Source of the DNA: Polytrichum commune
Taxonomy: Eukaryota > Streptophyta > Polytrichopsida > Polytrichales > Polytrichaceae
NCBI GenBank assembly: GCA_950295325.1
Contig: OX485803.1
Coordinates: 66,293,554-66,357,553, forward strand
DNA: 64,000 nucleotides
Direction: 5' to 3'
Shown here: piece by piece, positions 36,662-49,175 of the stretch
Position numbering within the stretch: position 1 is the first letter of the stretch
Layout: each line of letters begins with the position of its first letter
The notes under the pieces: generated by a model
The model's database searches: none
What the model saw: only the letters and a program-made list of their open reading frames with translations
What the model was told of the DNA's origin: nothing
Position numbers and translations under genes: made by a program

Positions 36662-38816
36662 TCATAAACTGTTGTTGGATTTGAGTTTGAGAGGCACATT
36701 ATTTCCAAGTTTGCAATGAGACTGAACAGATCTGGTGGTGATGATGAGAACCTGGATCGACGTGAGCAGCTCATGCCTTCATCGAACTCCGGGTCAAGGT
36801 TCTAATCCGGAAGTTGTGGGCTAGCTTCTCCTGAAGAAGGCATGAAGCAGTGAGCAACAACTGGAGTGAGCAGCTGCGTTGTTTGGAGTTCCAGTGAATA
36901 GTACTACAATGCTGCACTGTTGGAGGACTGAGTCAGATATATGTACAAAAATATGAAGTTAGCTTTTCAACATTTCCGTGTCGTTCATTTGCTTTGAATT
37001 ATCAATTGAAAAACGTCACACTGAATCATGATCCATTCGGAAAGTGCAATCTTATATGGATTAATTTGATCGAATTAAAAGAGAAGTACCGGATTTTCAG
37101 TATCGATCCCAGAATACCTGTGGCATGCTTTGGCTTGAGCTTGTCTTCATTAGAGTTGCATAGTAGCATTGATCTGTCGCGACTTGATTGGTTTCCAGCC
37201 AACGACCTTGGCAGATTTGTCGCCCAATTCAATGCTTTACTTTATCCAGAAAATTTCTCCGACAGCCTTCGGGAGCTTCTGGCTTCCTTTCCGATTGGGC
37301 AACCTGCTCATATCCCCGATCACATCAATTGCCCTCAATTTCATCTCCAGTAAGTAGGTTCTGAACAGGAACTAATACAGTAGCCTATTTCCAGCGAAGG
37401 TCAAGATTAAAGGAGCGAATTGGAATGAGATTCGATGTTCAAAAAAAAGCTTGAACGTTCTTGCAGGTTATGCCTGCTCAAATCTATAGAACATTGGCAA
37501 CTCGAGTAGATTTTGAGAGACCATGTCCACCTTACTAGATGGCCTTCTTGTCAGATTGGTGTGCCTCGCAGTAAATGTCACATTGAATCTGCTGTCTACT
37601 GAGGATGCCCAGTTTATTCAAACTAAGCCATGCTCGTGAGAATTACGTGTCTTCACAGCGAGATTTTCACCTTGTGTGGTATTCTGTGGCGCTCAATCCC
37701 TTTCGGCTGTTTTCGGCTTTGAAAAGTAGAGATATAATAAGTAATGAAATGCAGATACAAGTATTTCAATTACGTTAGAGCAATTCATCACTTCAGGTAT
37801 ATTTCCACGAAATGAATGATGGCGACAAAGATATGATGCAGAGAGAGTGCTTGATGTGTATGTAATTGTACTGGCTCCTTCGTGTGAGGGAACAAAATGA
37901 TGTGATTAGAAAATGACAGTGATCTTCAAATCACGTGAGTAGCAGCCTTACTTACCCAACTTCATACCACAAAATGGCTTTCCAAACATTGTTCGTCACT
38001 TGTCTGGCACACTTGATGTCGCTGTTTATAGTAGACTCTGCCTGCAAGGTGAAATTGCTACTGGTAGTAGTGATCTTAACCTACAGGACAAGTGCATCCA
38101 GCAGCTCAGCCTCTTGTTTTTTACACAGCAATAACTTGCTCAAGTGAACAGCAGGATGAGAAGATACAGAAGGATAGATATTATGAGAAATGGATACAGA
38201 TATGAATGGATGCCACCTCAATTTGATTTGAGACGACCAGATGTCTTTGACAAGCAGACCTGAACGTGTTGATGTAATTGTTCCACTAAACACTGAAATA
38301 AGCTTAACATCAGTATCACACAGGTCCAATCACGTGAAACGCGTTAGTAGTTGAGGGATTATTAGGCAAGAACCAAGTGAAACAACAATGATGATCAACT
38401 TCAGATTGCTGGTGCCCAATTACTGCAAAATGAGTAGGGACAGAAACCCGACAAGGTAATCATTACACCTATACTAAGCATTGCTGAGGAGCTTTATAAT
38501 TGAGGAATTTAAAATTTTGTACAGAGGAATTGATTAATGGGGTTAGCTAATTTGTTAACTAAATGAGCAGCTGATATCAGCTGTAGGATCTCTGGCCTTT
38601 GTGTGGAAGAATGTAAAGTACAAAACATCCAGTGCCATCAGACTCATCCAGAGGCCATGATGTAACCAAAAACCAGGAAACCGTATTTATCCTTCGCTCC
38701 TCGACAATCAACAAGTAAGAGCAATTGCCTGAGAAGCTCTGCATGGAAACACTATGAAAGCACTCAAAAAGCATTTCGGCTTCACTGGGACACACAAGGC
38801 AACAAGCTAAGTTAGT
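36662..38816. other. Convergent spacer between glycine-rich gene 2 and the NEK gene
   Basis: It holds the presumed 3' untranslated regions of both flanking genes. A 119-codon open stretch at 36994-37353 (plus) contains DLSRLDWFPANDLGRF and looks mildly protein-like but has no ATG and no recognised domain; it could be an unrelated exon or chance. Confidence 0.4.
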
Positions 38817-41800
38817 CTAAATAACGACGGTAGGGCTGTCATGAGGTTGGTCGTCACCAAGCATGCCCTTGAGGCTCTTGGTCAGCCAGATGGCGGTCTC
38901 ACGTGGAGAAACCTTGCCTCGGCCGAAAGGCTTTAGGACAATGGCGAGTTCCTCCAGCCGGTGCTGGGATAGGAGTTGCGCAGAAAGCTCCAAAAGACCC
39001 TCCAATGCTTCAGCCCTCTGCCTGTAGGATTTGACATCCAGACCATTTCCATGACGTTGATGCATGTCCACTTGCGGGTGACGGCTGGTAACACTGTTGC
39101 CAGGTGAGACTGAAACAACCTCCACATCGGAGCCTCTTTGTGGCAGGTCCAAGAGGGAACCAATGTCCATTTTACCGTGGAAAGGCTCAAGGTCTGTCTT
39201 GCCAGCACGGAAGTCAATTTCGCCCATGGTGGCATAATCAGTATCCGTATGCGAGTGATCGCTAGTGGCTCCGAGACGGAATGTGCTGTGTCGGATCACA
39301 TGGATCACATCGTTGAATGCTGGACGGACCGGTGGTGCACTCACAGGCGATTTTTGGTTGATCTGGATGGTGCCCTTCTCTTGGGTCTTCTCAATGAGAT
39401 CCGTCTCTACATCCGAATGGCGCAGGGACTTGTTGACTGATTCTGGCACAGGTACCACCATACTGCTGGGAGCTGGCGTGGCGAGGCGAGATTCAGTAGT
39501 CTGCTTAGGGGTCAGTGGATAAGAATTCCGTGGGGAAACAACTGCGATATGGCTCCGAGTTGTAGTAGGCATAACCGACGTCGGGAACTTGGGACGCTCC
39601 ACAGCCACTTTAACTTCTTGACAAGAGATCTGGCTCTGATAGGGCTCGAGTTCTGCAGTAAGCTTGAACTCCGGAATCAAGTCCAAGCGAGGGGCATTGA
39701 CAGAAACATTTGGAGAATGGTTGTTGTTAAGACCCAACTCTTGGATGATGTTTCCATTCTCACTGGGACTAGATCGGTTAGAACGCATGGAGTCCTTGGA
39801 GGACCTTGACGTGAGGCTCGACAACCGTTGGAGTGTAGCTTTGACGGTCTCTGTGTCACGGTCTGAAGCACGTTCACGAGTGGAGCCGCGGTGCTGGTCC
39901 GAAACACGACCGCTCCCAAATCCATCATTCCTGGGAGACCGGGGAGGAGCCACGGGAGCTGGTGCTGAAGCGCGAACTCTGGGAATAGGTGTCGCCCTTG
40001 TGCTCGGAAGAGGAGGAGAAGTCCTACGCGTAGGTGGAGAGGTCCTTCTTGTAGTCCTCGGCAATGGAAGAGATGATCTTCTTGGATTACTTGTGACTGT
40101 GGGAGTCACTGGCACTCGTTGTTTCTTCACCACCGTTTCTTCCTCCGAGGTGTTGTGCCCCTTGGTAGGAAGTGGAGGAGGGAGCTTGTCAGCCCGTAAT
40201 CTTGTTCTCGGAGAATCAGCGGCAACGTTCTGAATGAAGCCACACCGCAAACACAAAGGATTAGTAAATTCAAATCGTCTCAATCGTACTTGATACTGGA
40301 TCTCAGGGTGCGTGTACTGAGATTCTTCAAACATGCGACGAGGTGAAAGGGTTCCGAGATCTTTGGCAAATTACGATACCCTTAAGAACAAATAATTCGG
40401 CGACTACTGGCAGGCACAAAGTTTTATATCGACCCGTTTTATACTGGCATATAGCATCCGGACGTCGTAAGCAGAGGCATTCCCTGAAAACAGAATGGGG
40501 GGGGGGAGGGGGCCGGGGGGGGGTCTCAATACTTACACTAGCATCTTTCGTTTTTGATAATGGTGGGGTACGCTTGTTGGGATCCCCCTTTGCTCTCAAC
40601 GCATTCACTACTTTAGCAGCTGGTGTTTGAGGGTTCTCTGCAACAGGAGGGTTGCGGTTAGACCTCGAAACTCTTGAGGTGGTGGTCTTCTCGGCCAACC
40701 GTGCTGCCCTCTCCTCTCCAGGTGAGGTCCGGTCTCTGCCCTCTGGTTTCGGACGAAGTAGATTTATTGCATATTGTGCAGCTACTTTACTCTCTTCCTT
40801 TGCCCAATCTCGATCCGGTGTCCGAACTGTGTCTCTTTGTCGAGGTGCTGGATGCTGGACACCTTCTCTGGATGACCTGAAGCACCAACAAGAAATCGAC
40901 GAGAACTATTACTTAACAAGACACAAACAGCAGTAATCGGGACAATCACAACCTATTCTAATTTCCATTTACCTAGATGGGGTTGTGCTGCTGTGTCAAC
41001 GAAGCTTGACAGAGGATCTCGTGTGCTCCCAGCTACGAGATTTCAAAGACCACTACTGTCCAATCCACATTGATTGATTCTTAACATTTGGAAGCAAGCA
41101 ATAGATCCACAATACTATTTGATATGAAATTTGAATCAAACCTTGATGTCTCCTTGGCCCCTACATCGTCATAAGTCCACGTCTGATCGATGCAATCTTC
41201 AACAGGTGGTGCATCTGTCAAATCACCGTACTCTGTATCCCTGTCAGGGCTGCTTTTAGCATCCGTTGTGAAACTTTCTCGATCAGTACTAGTGTCCACA
41301 TTAGTTGGCTCAGGATTGACGATCGGAGGAGGTACTTTATGAGGCATTGATCGGCTCTTTCGTATAGGTGGTTCTGTTTGTATAGGAAGCTCCTTTTTGA
41401 TAGGGGGCTCCGGAGAAGAACACTGCAATGCAGCTTGTATTCGACACTGCATTATGTACGGCTGCATGTGTGGATGCTTGATGAGCTCTGCAGCCTGCCA
41501 TTACACATGAAATGAAGACATAAAACATCAGTGTCAGTTGTGTGAAATATTTGCTACTAGAAGTAAAGCAGAGCGTGTTAGGTGTAAGCCTGCCTAGGAA
41601 GATGATTGAGCACTATATAAGAGTCTAATAACTTGCAATCGGCAAGGCACATAATTAAAGCTACAATTTCACGAAGAGGAACACTTACAGATGGTCTGTG
41701 TTCTGGGTTCTTTCTCAACATGCTCCTTATCATGCTCTTCCTGCAGTGACATACCTTCTCAAGATTAACTACTGGGTTCCATAATGGGGATGTTAACTGC

Positions 41801-44800
41801 TGCTGGCATTCTAAGATAATGCAAATAACTGTGATATTGTGGTGAAGGATAACGTAGTTGATTCATCTAAACTTGTCCCAGGAAAGGTGCTCATATTGCT
41901 GGGTGGCAAAATACTGGGTACGCAATTTCATGCAGATACTTACAAGGGGCTTGAGTAGTTGCTGGGAAGAGGCCCAATGGTGGATTTGTTGATCTTACTG
42001 ATCAGCCCTTGCATGTCCTGAACACAAGCTCACCATAAACTCGTTAATATTCATCCAAGCCACAAATGACATCGAAATTGTTAGAAGTAGGATAATGAAT
42101 GTTGAAAAGATTGCAGTCACCAGCAAAATCACGATATTTTGGTCTGCTTCTGAAACAGCCAAACCCAATTTGGCACTTTAAATGGCATGGATAGACTTAT
42201 TCACCAAATTCAGGGAAGTTAAGTATGCAAAATAGCGAGACTCACAAACGCTTTAAAGGCAGGTCGATGGGCTGCCATTTCGTACATACAACACCCTGCA
42301 AAGAATATCAAAGGACGCCACAATCAGGAACGAAGTAACTTCTCTTCAACGCAAAAGAACATTGCTGCTGCTCACCAGGATTGAGCGTGACAGCAAGAAA
42401 ACAGGAGGAAGTACCTAAAGACCAGATATCCGATTTGAACCCATACGGAATATCTGCGAGAAGCTCTGGACACATGTAATTTGGCGTGCCCACAACCTGT
42501 CATAGCCAATAATCAGCAGCTATTAGAACCGCTTTCAACAAATTCCAAGTGTTACTTGCTACTTCTCATTCTTTCGTAGAAAAAAAACGGAGGAGCAATG
42601 GCAATAAATAGGAAGATGGCTCTCTCAGAAATTTTACCGAGGAAGCCAGATCATCTTTGTTGAGCATCTTTGCTAAGCCGAAATCACCTGCAGAAAAATT
42701 TAGCACAATTAGCATTTAAAGTCCCGGCTGAAGATTGTAAATAGAATATAATGATAATTTTTCTGTTCATCAAGTTCGCAACCGACAAGAGGAAAATGAT
42801 AAAGGGAGCATGTAAGGAAGACATACCCAGACGAATCTCTTGATCCTTTGTCAAAAATATGTTCGAACACTGCGAAGCAACAATGAAAGGTTGGCCACAC
42901 GTCAGAATTAGCTTGTTGTGCCTGATATTTATAAACAAAGAAATCATTTTAATGATCAATAACAAATTCAAGATTCAAACAAGTGAATAGACATTCTGGA
43001 GTGAAGACCCATATTGATCACCTTTAGATCTCGGTGAAGAACATGATTGGAGTGCAGATAATCCACTGACAAAAGAAGTTGAGCGAACCACTTCAGGAGT
43101 CTCTGCATAATCAAATAATAAAACACATGCCGGTAAGAAATCTTTGGTGTGAATCAGAAACCGTGCATGGATTCGGTAAAGCTAGTATACTGCACATCAT
43201 GGCATATTCTAATGTTAATGCACAACACTAATAGTCACTTAGATTTGCACATAACACACATGAAAAAACCATTAGCACAGGATGTTCATTGGTCGATAAG
43301 ATATCATCAGATATCACAAAATCGATATTAGTGATCAATATCTGAGAACAAAACGCTTGATTACTGAGAGCAGCAAAAACAGGGATTGGATAAAGAAATT
43401 AGACAAGTTACCTCTTCAGAGAAATATTGGCCGTGTGCTTTCCTAATCACGTCAGCCCTGCAACCAGAGAAAAGTATTGTGCATCTCTCAAGACCCCAGA
43501 AGAGTTTGATAACTTTGTGCCTTCACTAAATGCACTGTGTTTGCAAAGCAGACTCATCAGAACGTGGACATTACTACTCAGTCGGGCCAAAAATTTGCAA
43601 CGATCAAGCATAACAATCAATTACGTTTCAAGAAGCAAAAAAATCTGGAGCAGACAAAATAGTAGCAAACAAGAAATATGAGAGACATAAGAGCGCTAGA
43701 CTCACATGTCGCCACCTTCGCAGTAACCCGTCACAATGCAAACGTAGCAGCCCTGCCACAACATATTAAGCTCATGTATGAGATTCATAGTACGTGATGA
43801 TATATAAAGAGACAGGAGAAAGTTGAGGTTCAGGTGACATCAATGCAGAACATGTGCTCACCTTCTCTACCCAAGATTCCTTGTACTCCACAACATAAGG
43901 ATGTTGTACCCTGGAGACCAGCGACATCTGTAAAAGTGGAATGCACGATATCAAATTTCAAAACTACTATTGCGACCTTCTAGGATCAGTCTTCCATGAT
44001 TTTGTGGTCCCACAGTCTACATAGTACATAGCAGTCACCAGAAATCTTATGTTCTCCTGCTTGAAGAACCAGTACAGCAAGATGTAATGTGACAGATTAG
44101 TACCTCTTGGTGAGCGGAGCGTCGACATCTATCTGTCTGACGGGCGAGTCGGATCTTCTTCAAGACGTATCTGCTCAGACAATGTTCGACTTACATGAGA
44201 AAGTATTACACTGACTAGAGAAAATGTGCACTACGAGGCGCAATAAGCCTCCCAGCAACTGCGATGCATTAACAAAGACTTATACCAAGTCGTCAAAACT
44301 GTAGAGAGTGAATGCAATGAGTTTATGTAAACTCACATAGGTTTTCAGTGAGGACAATATAAATTTATACAGATCTTGGGCACACTTTAATTCGACATCC
44401 GTTTTACTCTCACTCACGGTATAAACGCGGTGTTAGTCTATGTGTTCTGAAATAATACAGTAACGAAGAGTTGAGGAATGACTTGCTGAAGAATACAGAT
44501 CATACATTCCATAATCTCTCTTCAAATTATGATTGATGTGACACACGTCATTCTCGGACCGGAGGATAGATTAGTATTACATCGATGAAGTGGATCTCAT
44601 ATCCCGATTTATACTATGAGACTCTTTGGTGAAAGGTGAGTATTGTAGCTCTAGATCGGCAGCACGACAGCTATCATTTAACAGTTCCTTATGGAAACGA
44701 GTAAAACGGAAGCTAGACTTGTGATGAAGGTTCAAATGATCGACGTCCAAAGCACCGAGCGCAAAATATTCATCTTTCGAAATGAGAAACATGAATTCGG

Positions 44801-44932
44801 CCACTAACGAAAATATATTGCACGTTCTTACTTCTTCTTTTCGAGCTTGTGGTTGACGAGGATCGCCGATCCAAAGGCACCTCGTCCGACCTGTTCCATG
44901 ATCTCATAGTTGTCCATCTTCGACTCTCCCAT
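38817..44932 (-). CDS. NEK-family (NIMA-related) serine/threonine kinase, 954 aa, 15 exons
   Basis: Inferred exons in transcript order: 44932-44832, 44170-44104, 43927-43862, 43752-43706, 43457-43412, 43102-43022, 42869-42827, 42687-42638, 42496-42415, 42295-42246, 42017-41944, 41740-41689, 41494-41142, 40876-40537, 40229-38817. All borders are GT-AG and all phases fit (2865 bases). The kinase domain spans about residues 9-263: GRGAFGSA loop, K38 (YVLKKI), E56 (HQEMSLVSRV), HRDLK at 132-136, DFG at 152-154, [19 protein letters not shown] long basic Ser/Pro/Thr-rich tail follows ([16 protein letters not shown]). It ends in a conserved segment, [20 protein letters not shown] then [20 protein letters not shown], which, with the length, resembles the Arabidopsis NEK6/IBO1-type proteins. 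Those kinases act on beta-tubulin and cortical microtubules. The start at 44932 is the first ATG; the next one, M6, gives the more usual MDNYE start. Confidence 0.9.
40497..40524. other. G-run tract next to a NEK 5' splice site
   Basis: Inside the intron after NEK exon 14, the plus strand carries three long G runs (10, 5 and 9 bases) separated by A and CC. On the transcribed sense strand this is a C-rich tract starting about 13 bases after the GTAAGT donor. The G strand could form a quadruplex in DNA. Confidence 0.7.
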
Positions 44933-46457
44933 GTTGTCAAGCTTTCCTTCTCAAATCCTTCACAGCCTATGATAGTGCTCGATCGAGTGTGCGATGGATT
45001 TCTTCTGAACAAACGAATCGACACCAATGTAATATTTGAAGCTCGTATATAAGATTGTCACTGCATTTTCACTTCTCAGAGTTCCATATTCTCCTCGGTG
45101 TCACAATCGAGCACCCTAACGTAATCCAGGCTCGGCGACATATTTTCTTCACTAGTCCCTGTGAGGGAGACCTGAGAAAGGAGACCCGCAGTCTCCATTT
45201 CTTTACTCGAAAGCTCCTGGTAACTTGGAATTCCTCGAGCTAATCTCCACAAGCTGCGATCCGGATACCTCGTCCTGCTAACTGAAGGATGTCTGCAGAT
45301 TTCTTAGCACAAGGACAGATTCAGCTCCGAGAGAATCGGAGCAGAACGAATAGAACTTGAGGTTTGAATTTCCGTATTTCTCGCATTCCTTGCTTAGAAA
45401 TGAACCTGCGTTCTGCTGCTTGCCGAATCTATCGCTGAAATTCACGCTACCCCAATCCTCCTACAACGAGTCAATTCCGGACTGCGGTTCTCCAATGCCG
45501 ACAATTTCTCTGTTCCTCTCTCTCTCTCTCTCCGCTCAAGAAGCACTAACTCGCAATGCACACACCAGGAAGTCGCAAAACTCCAGTGCACAACCGATCA
45601 CACGCCGGTTCTCTTCCACAATGCCAGGATGAAATCAATCTCTCTCCCGACAATTCACCACACCGCATAACTTGCGCGACTTCAAGATTCTCCAGTCTCC
45701 GAGACTCCAACACAACCCGATTCAGCCGAAGACCACTCGCAGGAACTGCTCATCCCCGATCAATCTCTCCAAAGTTTTCAAAGCGCGATCAATCAATCTC
45801 CCCAATCTAGTAACTCAAGAGGACAACCAATGGCGATCCGCCTCTGGAGAACCACCGGAAAAGCGACAGAAGCAGTGGCAGCAGGAACGAGGAAGAGGAT
45901 TGCAAAGGCGACGGAATCAGCATCCGTGCGTGGCAGGGGCCATGGCGGCAATCATCCGCAGCCTAGTAGGGTCTCAAAATCCAATGCTACTCCGAAGGGA
46001 AGCAAACAAACAAACTCACACCCAAACAAACAACAAGGAAAGCCTCGAGCCCACGCGGCGCGGGGGCGTGGGGGGGGCGAGGGGTGAACTTCACTAGTAA
46101 GGTGTTTAGTGAGTTACGTGTGGCGGGTTAGTGAATTTTTAGTAAGGGTGGAGTGAGTCACCACAACGCGGAGTTACTGGTTACGGGCTAATTCGGGCAG
46201 CCCGGACTAGGAATTTGGCGCCCGTTGCCTTTATAGGTGTCGTCCCAGGGATCATGGTTTCATCCACATCCTCTCCTTCACCTAACAAAATGCCTTGAAA
46301 ATATAATGTAGGTTGAGGAGTATTATTTTTTTTTTAGATAATCGAATTTTGTTTCAAAGACCTCTTGGAATACTCTAGAAGGACATCATTAAAATGAATC
46401 AACCATACATTTAAAGGGGAGTAGGTTCTTAACATGATTGGATGAGATGTAAGCTTG
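44933..46457 (-). other. 5' leader and promoter region of the NEK gene
   Basis: Open frames on the plus strand (for example 45672-46097) are Ser/Gln/Arg-rich and unrecognised. A CT repeat at about 45518-45533 reads as GA on the NEK sense strand, a common plant 5' leader feature. The stretch up to about 46100 is GC-richer than the rest and likely contains the untranslated leader and core promoter. No exact start or TATA box was fixed. Confidence 0.4.
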
Positions 46458-46617
46458 TACATAACATTATCAGCACCCACCGTTTGTTCAGTAGGCCCTT
46501 GGAATATAACTATCGGATGCTTGAAAAGCTAGGCAGGAGACTCAGCTTTCCGAGCATCCAACTGTTATATTCCAAGAGCCCAGTGAGCCAACACTGAGTG
46601 TTAAGTAATGTTATGTA
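46458..46617. repeat. 160-bp foldback (long imperfect hairpin)
   Basis: The two halves are inverted copies around a loop near 46530-46545. The ends are TACATAACATTA and TAATGTTATGTA; the inner stem pairs CTTGGAATATAAC (46498 on) with its complement near 46563-46575, and GGATGC with GCATCC. The foldback is imperfect over about 70 bp. It may be a miniature foldback transposon or a small-RNA precursor. Confidence 0.7.
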
Positions 46618-47259
46618 TATACATTAATTTCTTCTCGCCTAGGTGTCCTTTTATATTTATATATTTATATATATATATATATATCCCTTATACGTATTCA
46701 TAACATTATTCAATCTCTCATTGTCATTTCCTTTTTAAACCAACTACTTATTCTTGCTCCATATATTATGGGATTTACATTCATAAAGTCATCATGTCTA
46801 GCACACTGCCATGTTGCATATGGAGGCCAAAGGCTGTGATTTTTTAATTTTTGGTTTATGAATTAAGAACATATATGCACAATTGGTGAGCCGAGGAGCC
46901 AATGAGCCACAACCCACATTAAAGAGCTTCACAATGTGAACAATATTCGTGTTGACTAGAGCTCAAAAGGGGGGAGAACCCATAATAAGTGGGCTACAAT
47001 GCATGTCATATTCTCGAACCTACAACGCAATGTCCCTCAACTAAGTAACGTTATGTCCGTTGATTAGTGTAAGACTAGTACTTGGGGTCGTGGGTTTTGG
47101 GTGTTATAAATACTAAGAAATGAAAGTATACCAAGAATGCTTTAATTATGACTTTACTTCGATTATTTCCTTAAAAATCAACTATAACAACCAATGGTAG
47201 GATGTAGAAGAAGGGGTGAGGAGATGACTCAAAGCTTGAGTTACAATTGAGTTCAACTA

Positions 47260-47679
47260 CATCATTTATGGTATTTACCATCACATGCCAAATAGTGCCA
47301 CTTATCCTACTACGAGGCCTATGCCTAGGTCACACATGACATTTGGTTGCATCAAGATAACCACATGACAGTAGTTGTGAAACTATCATCTTGAATACTC
47401 CAATATGCCATGTTCAAATCTCTTGTTTTGAACTTCAAAAGTACCCGTATTGTCTAATAGTGCCATGTTGACAACCAACAAGCATAACAATCTTTAAGCC
47501 TCTAGACAATATAGTGTAACCCTTCATAAATAATGTATTGGATACCAAATACCATCAACATTGTACACCATTATTTTAAGAGATAACATTGCTCATGACC
47601 TTTGAAGTTAAATCTACTTTATGGTCATTTATGTAATAACTATAAAGTTAACATGAGTGGTGTTGTTTGGTGTAAGCTA
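47260..47679. mobile_element. Relic of the CACTA-ended family (relative of 3178-4585)
   Basis: Starting at CATCATTTATGGTATTTA, about 120-150 bases align with the left part of the element at 3178, across the position where that copy was hit by the hAT insertion (CTATGCCTAGG here against GTATGCTAGGATG there). The right border is not clear; the next family member begins at 47680. Confidence 0.5.
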
Positions 47680-48053
47680 CACTAAATATTGTATTTAGTG
47701 TCATATGATATTTTATGTCATTGTGGTAACTTTTCGTATGACACTTCTTATGAATAAGTTTACAAACATTGTCACCCTAACTTACTTTTAGTTCATCCAC
47801 TTCTCGTATACTATGCATCCTAACATTCCTAGAATGAAATATTGTCATAGATGATTGAAATTTGGATGGAAAAACACTTCGTAAGTGATACTAATTTCCA
47901 CATTGTAAATCTACAATGCCCAATAATATTACAAGGAATGACAAATAATGTTAGGTTTACAATTAGTGTTGGTGACACTACATATACGGTTGATGATGAT
48001 TAGTATCGAGCAAGACAAATAGAATTGGCGACCACTAAATACAGTATTTAGTG
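47680..48053 (+). mobile_element. Miniature element, CACTA-ended family, copy A
   Basis: The left end reads CACTAAATATTGTATTTAG and the right end CACTAAATACAGTATTTAG followed by TG; both are near-palindromic and the element begins CACTA and ends TAGTG. TA flanks both sides. The interior contains ACAAATAATGTTAGG, GTGTTGGTGACAC and CAAGACAAATAGAATTGGCG, which recur in the copies at 57869, 58305 (both inverted) and 59409. No coding capacity. Confidence 0.75.
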
Positions 48054-49175
48054 TATAATATAGCATGCCGGGTGACTGGGGGAGGGGAGGGGAGTTGGAA
48101 ATCATGGGAATGGGAATGGGAACACGGTCAAAGCTCAAAGAACAAAGAGGACCGGGGATTGGGAACGGTATGGTAAATGTCTTAGTTACGGTACTTGCAA
48201 CATTTAAAATTACAAGTGGCTTTATTGTACATGGACTCGGGCCTATTGGCTTTTGAAACCCCACACATTTTTCACGCCTCCCATGCCTTCCCTTGATAGA
48301 TTGTACTTGACCTCTAAAAAGAAAACGCATTCTATTTCAAATCATGTATTACATCTGCTCGATGTGTGTACTAGCTACCACCATTACATGGTCTACATGA
48401 CAATTTGTACAAGCCCCAAGTTGGCGAGGAGGCATTCAGGGCTGACCCTTAATTTCCTGGAGCGTATTATGGTTTCATTAGATCATCTTAAAACATAAGT
48501 TTTCAAAAGCTGAAATTTTATTGTACGAAAAGATGAATTGTACCAAAAATTCTTATTCTTTGTTGCCTCAAATTGATTTAATTGGTTTGAGGCTTTAGTG
48601 GATATGATGATTATATTCAACGATGGCCTCAATGTCCCAAACTATAATTCTAAATCTTGAATGATTTGGATCTTGCTAAGAAAGGAAAAACTTTACCAAA
48701 TTATTGCAATCGAATTTTTTGTCATGTCCAATATCTTGATAATGATTTTCTAAAAACTCTATATAGTAATTATAATTTTATTATAATTTTCACATTTTCT
48801 ACATGTACCATAGGAAGTCCTCACATGTCAACCCCCCCCCCTACACACACAAAAACAATTATCTTATTATCACAATAAGTAAAAAAAATCTTATTGTATT
48901 TATGTGACCCTTTTCCCTTGAATTGCTTGAGTAGCCACCTCGGTCCTTTTTGTTTGTCATAAATAAAAGTAACGTCGGAGTTTTACTTGTACTCCGACGT
49001 GAATGGGAGCCCGTTCCTCTCTACCGTGTTCATGTTTGACCAAGCATCACCGTAGGAGTATTTCCTCCCTCATGGGGGTCTACTGGGGATTGTTTGTTGT
49101 CTAACTTTCTTCTGTTTAGTATAAAAAATGTGAGGTATTTGATGGCAATTAGGTGTAGGTTTTTCATAAGTGTTT
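48054..49175. other. AT-rich spacer
   Basis: No gene is supported. GGAATG and GGGG-rich motifs lie at about 48075-48125 and a poly-C tract at about 48831. The LINE 3' end may reach into the last part. Confidence 0.35.

Noticed and set aside
35168-36719. Long His/Leu-rich, Pro-rich, Ser/Thr-rich and Val/Glu-rich frames over the glycine repeats on both strands
   Set aside because: They are frame shadows of GGN codon runs; only the glycine frames have signal peptides, splice borders and paralogue similarity.
36994-37353. 119-codon open stretch after glycine-rich gene 2
   Set aside because: No ATG in frame, no recognised domain, and no clear splice context; left as a note in the spacer entry.
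39664-40233. 189-codon plus-strand frame opposite the NEK tail
   Set aside because: It lies antisense to a well-supported exon and has no recognisable domain.
45672-46097. 141-codon plus-strand frame upstream of the NEK gene
   Set aside because: No domain, low-complexity, and it lies in the probable promoter or leader of the divergent NEK gene.
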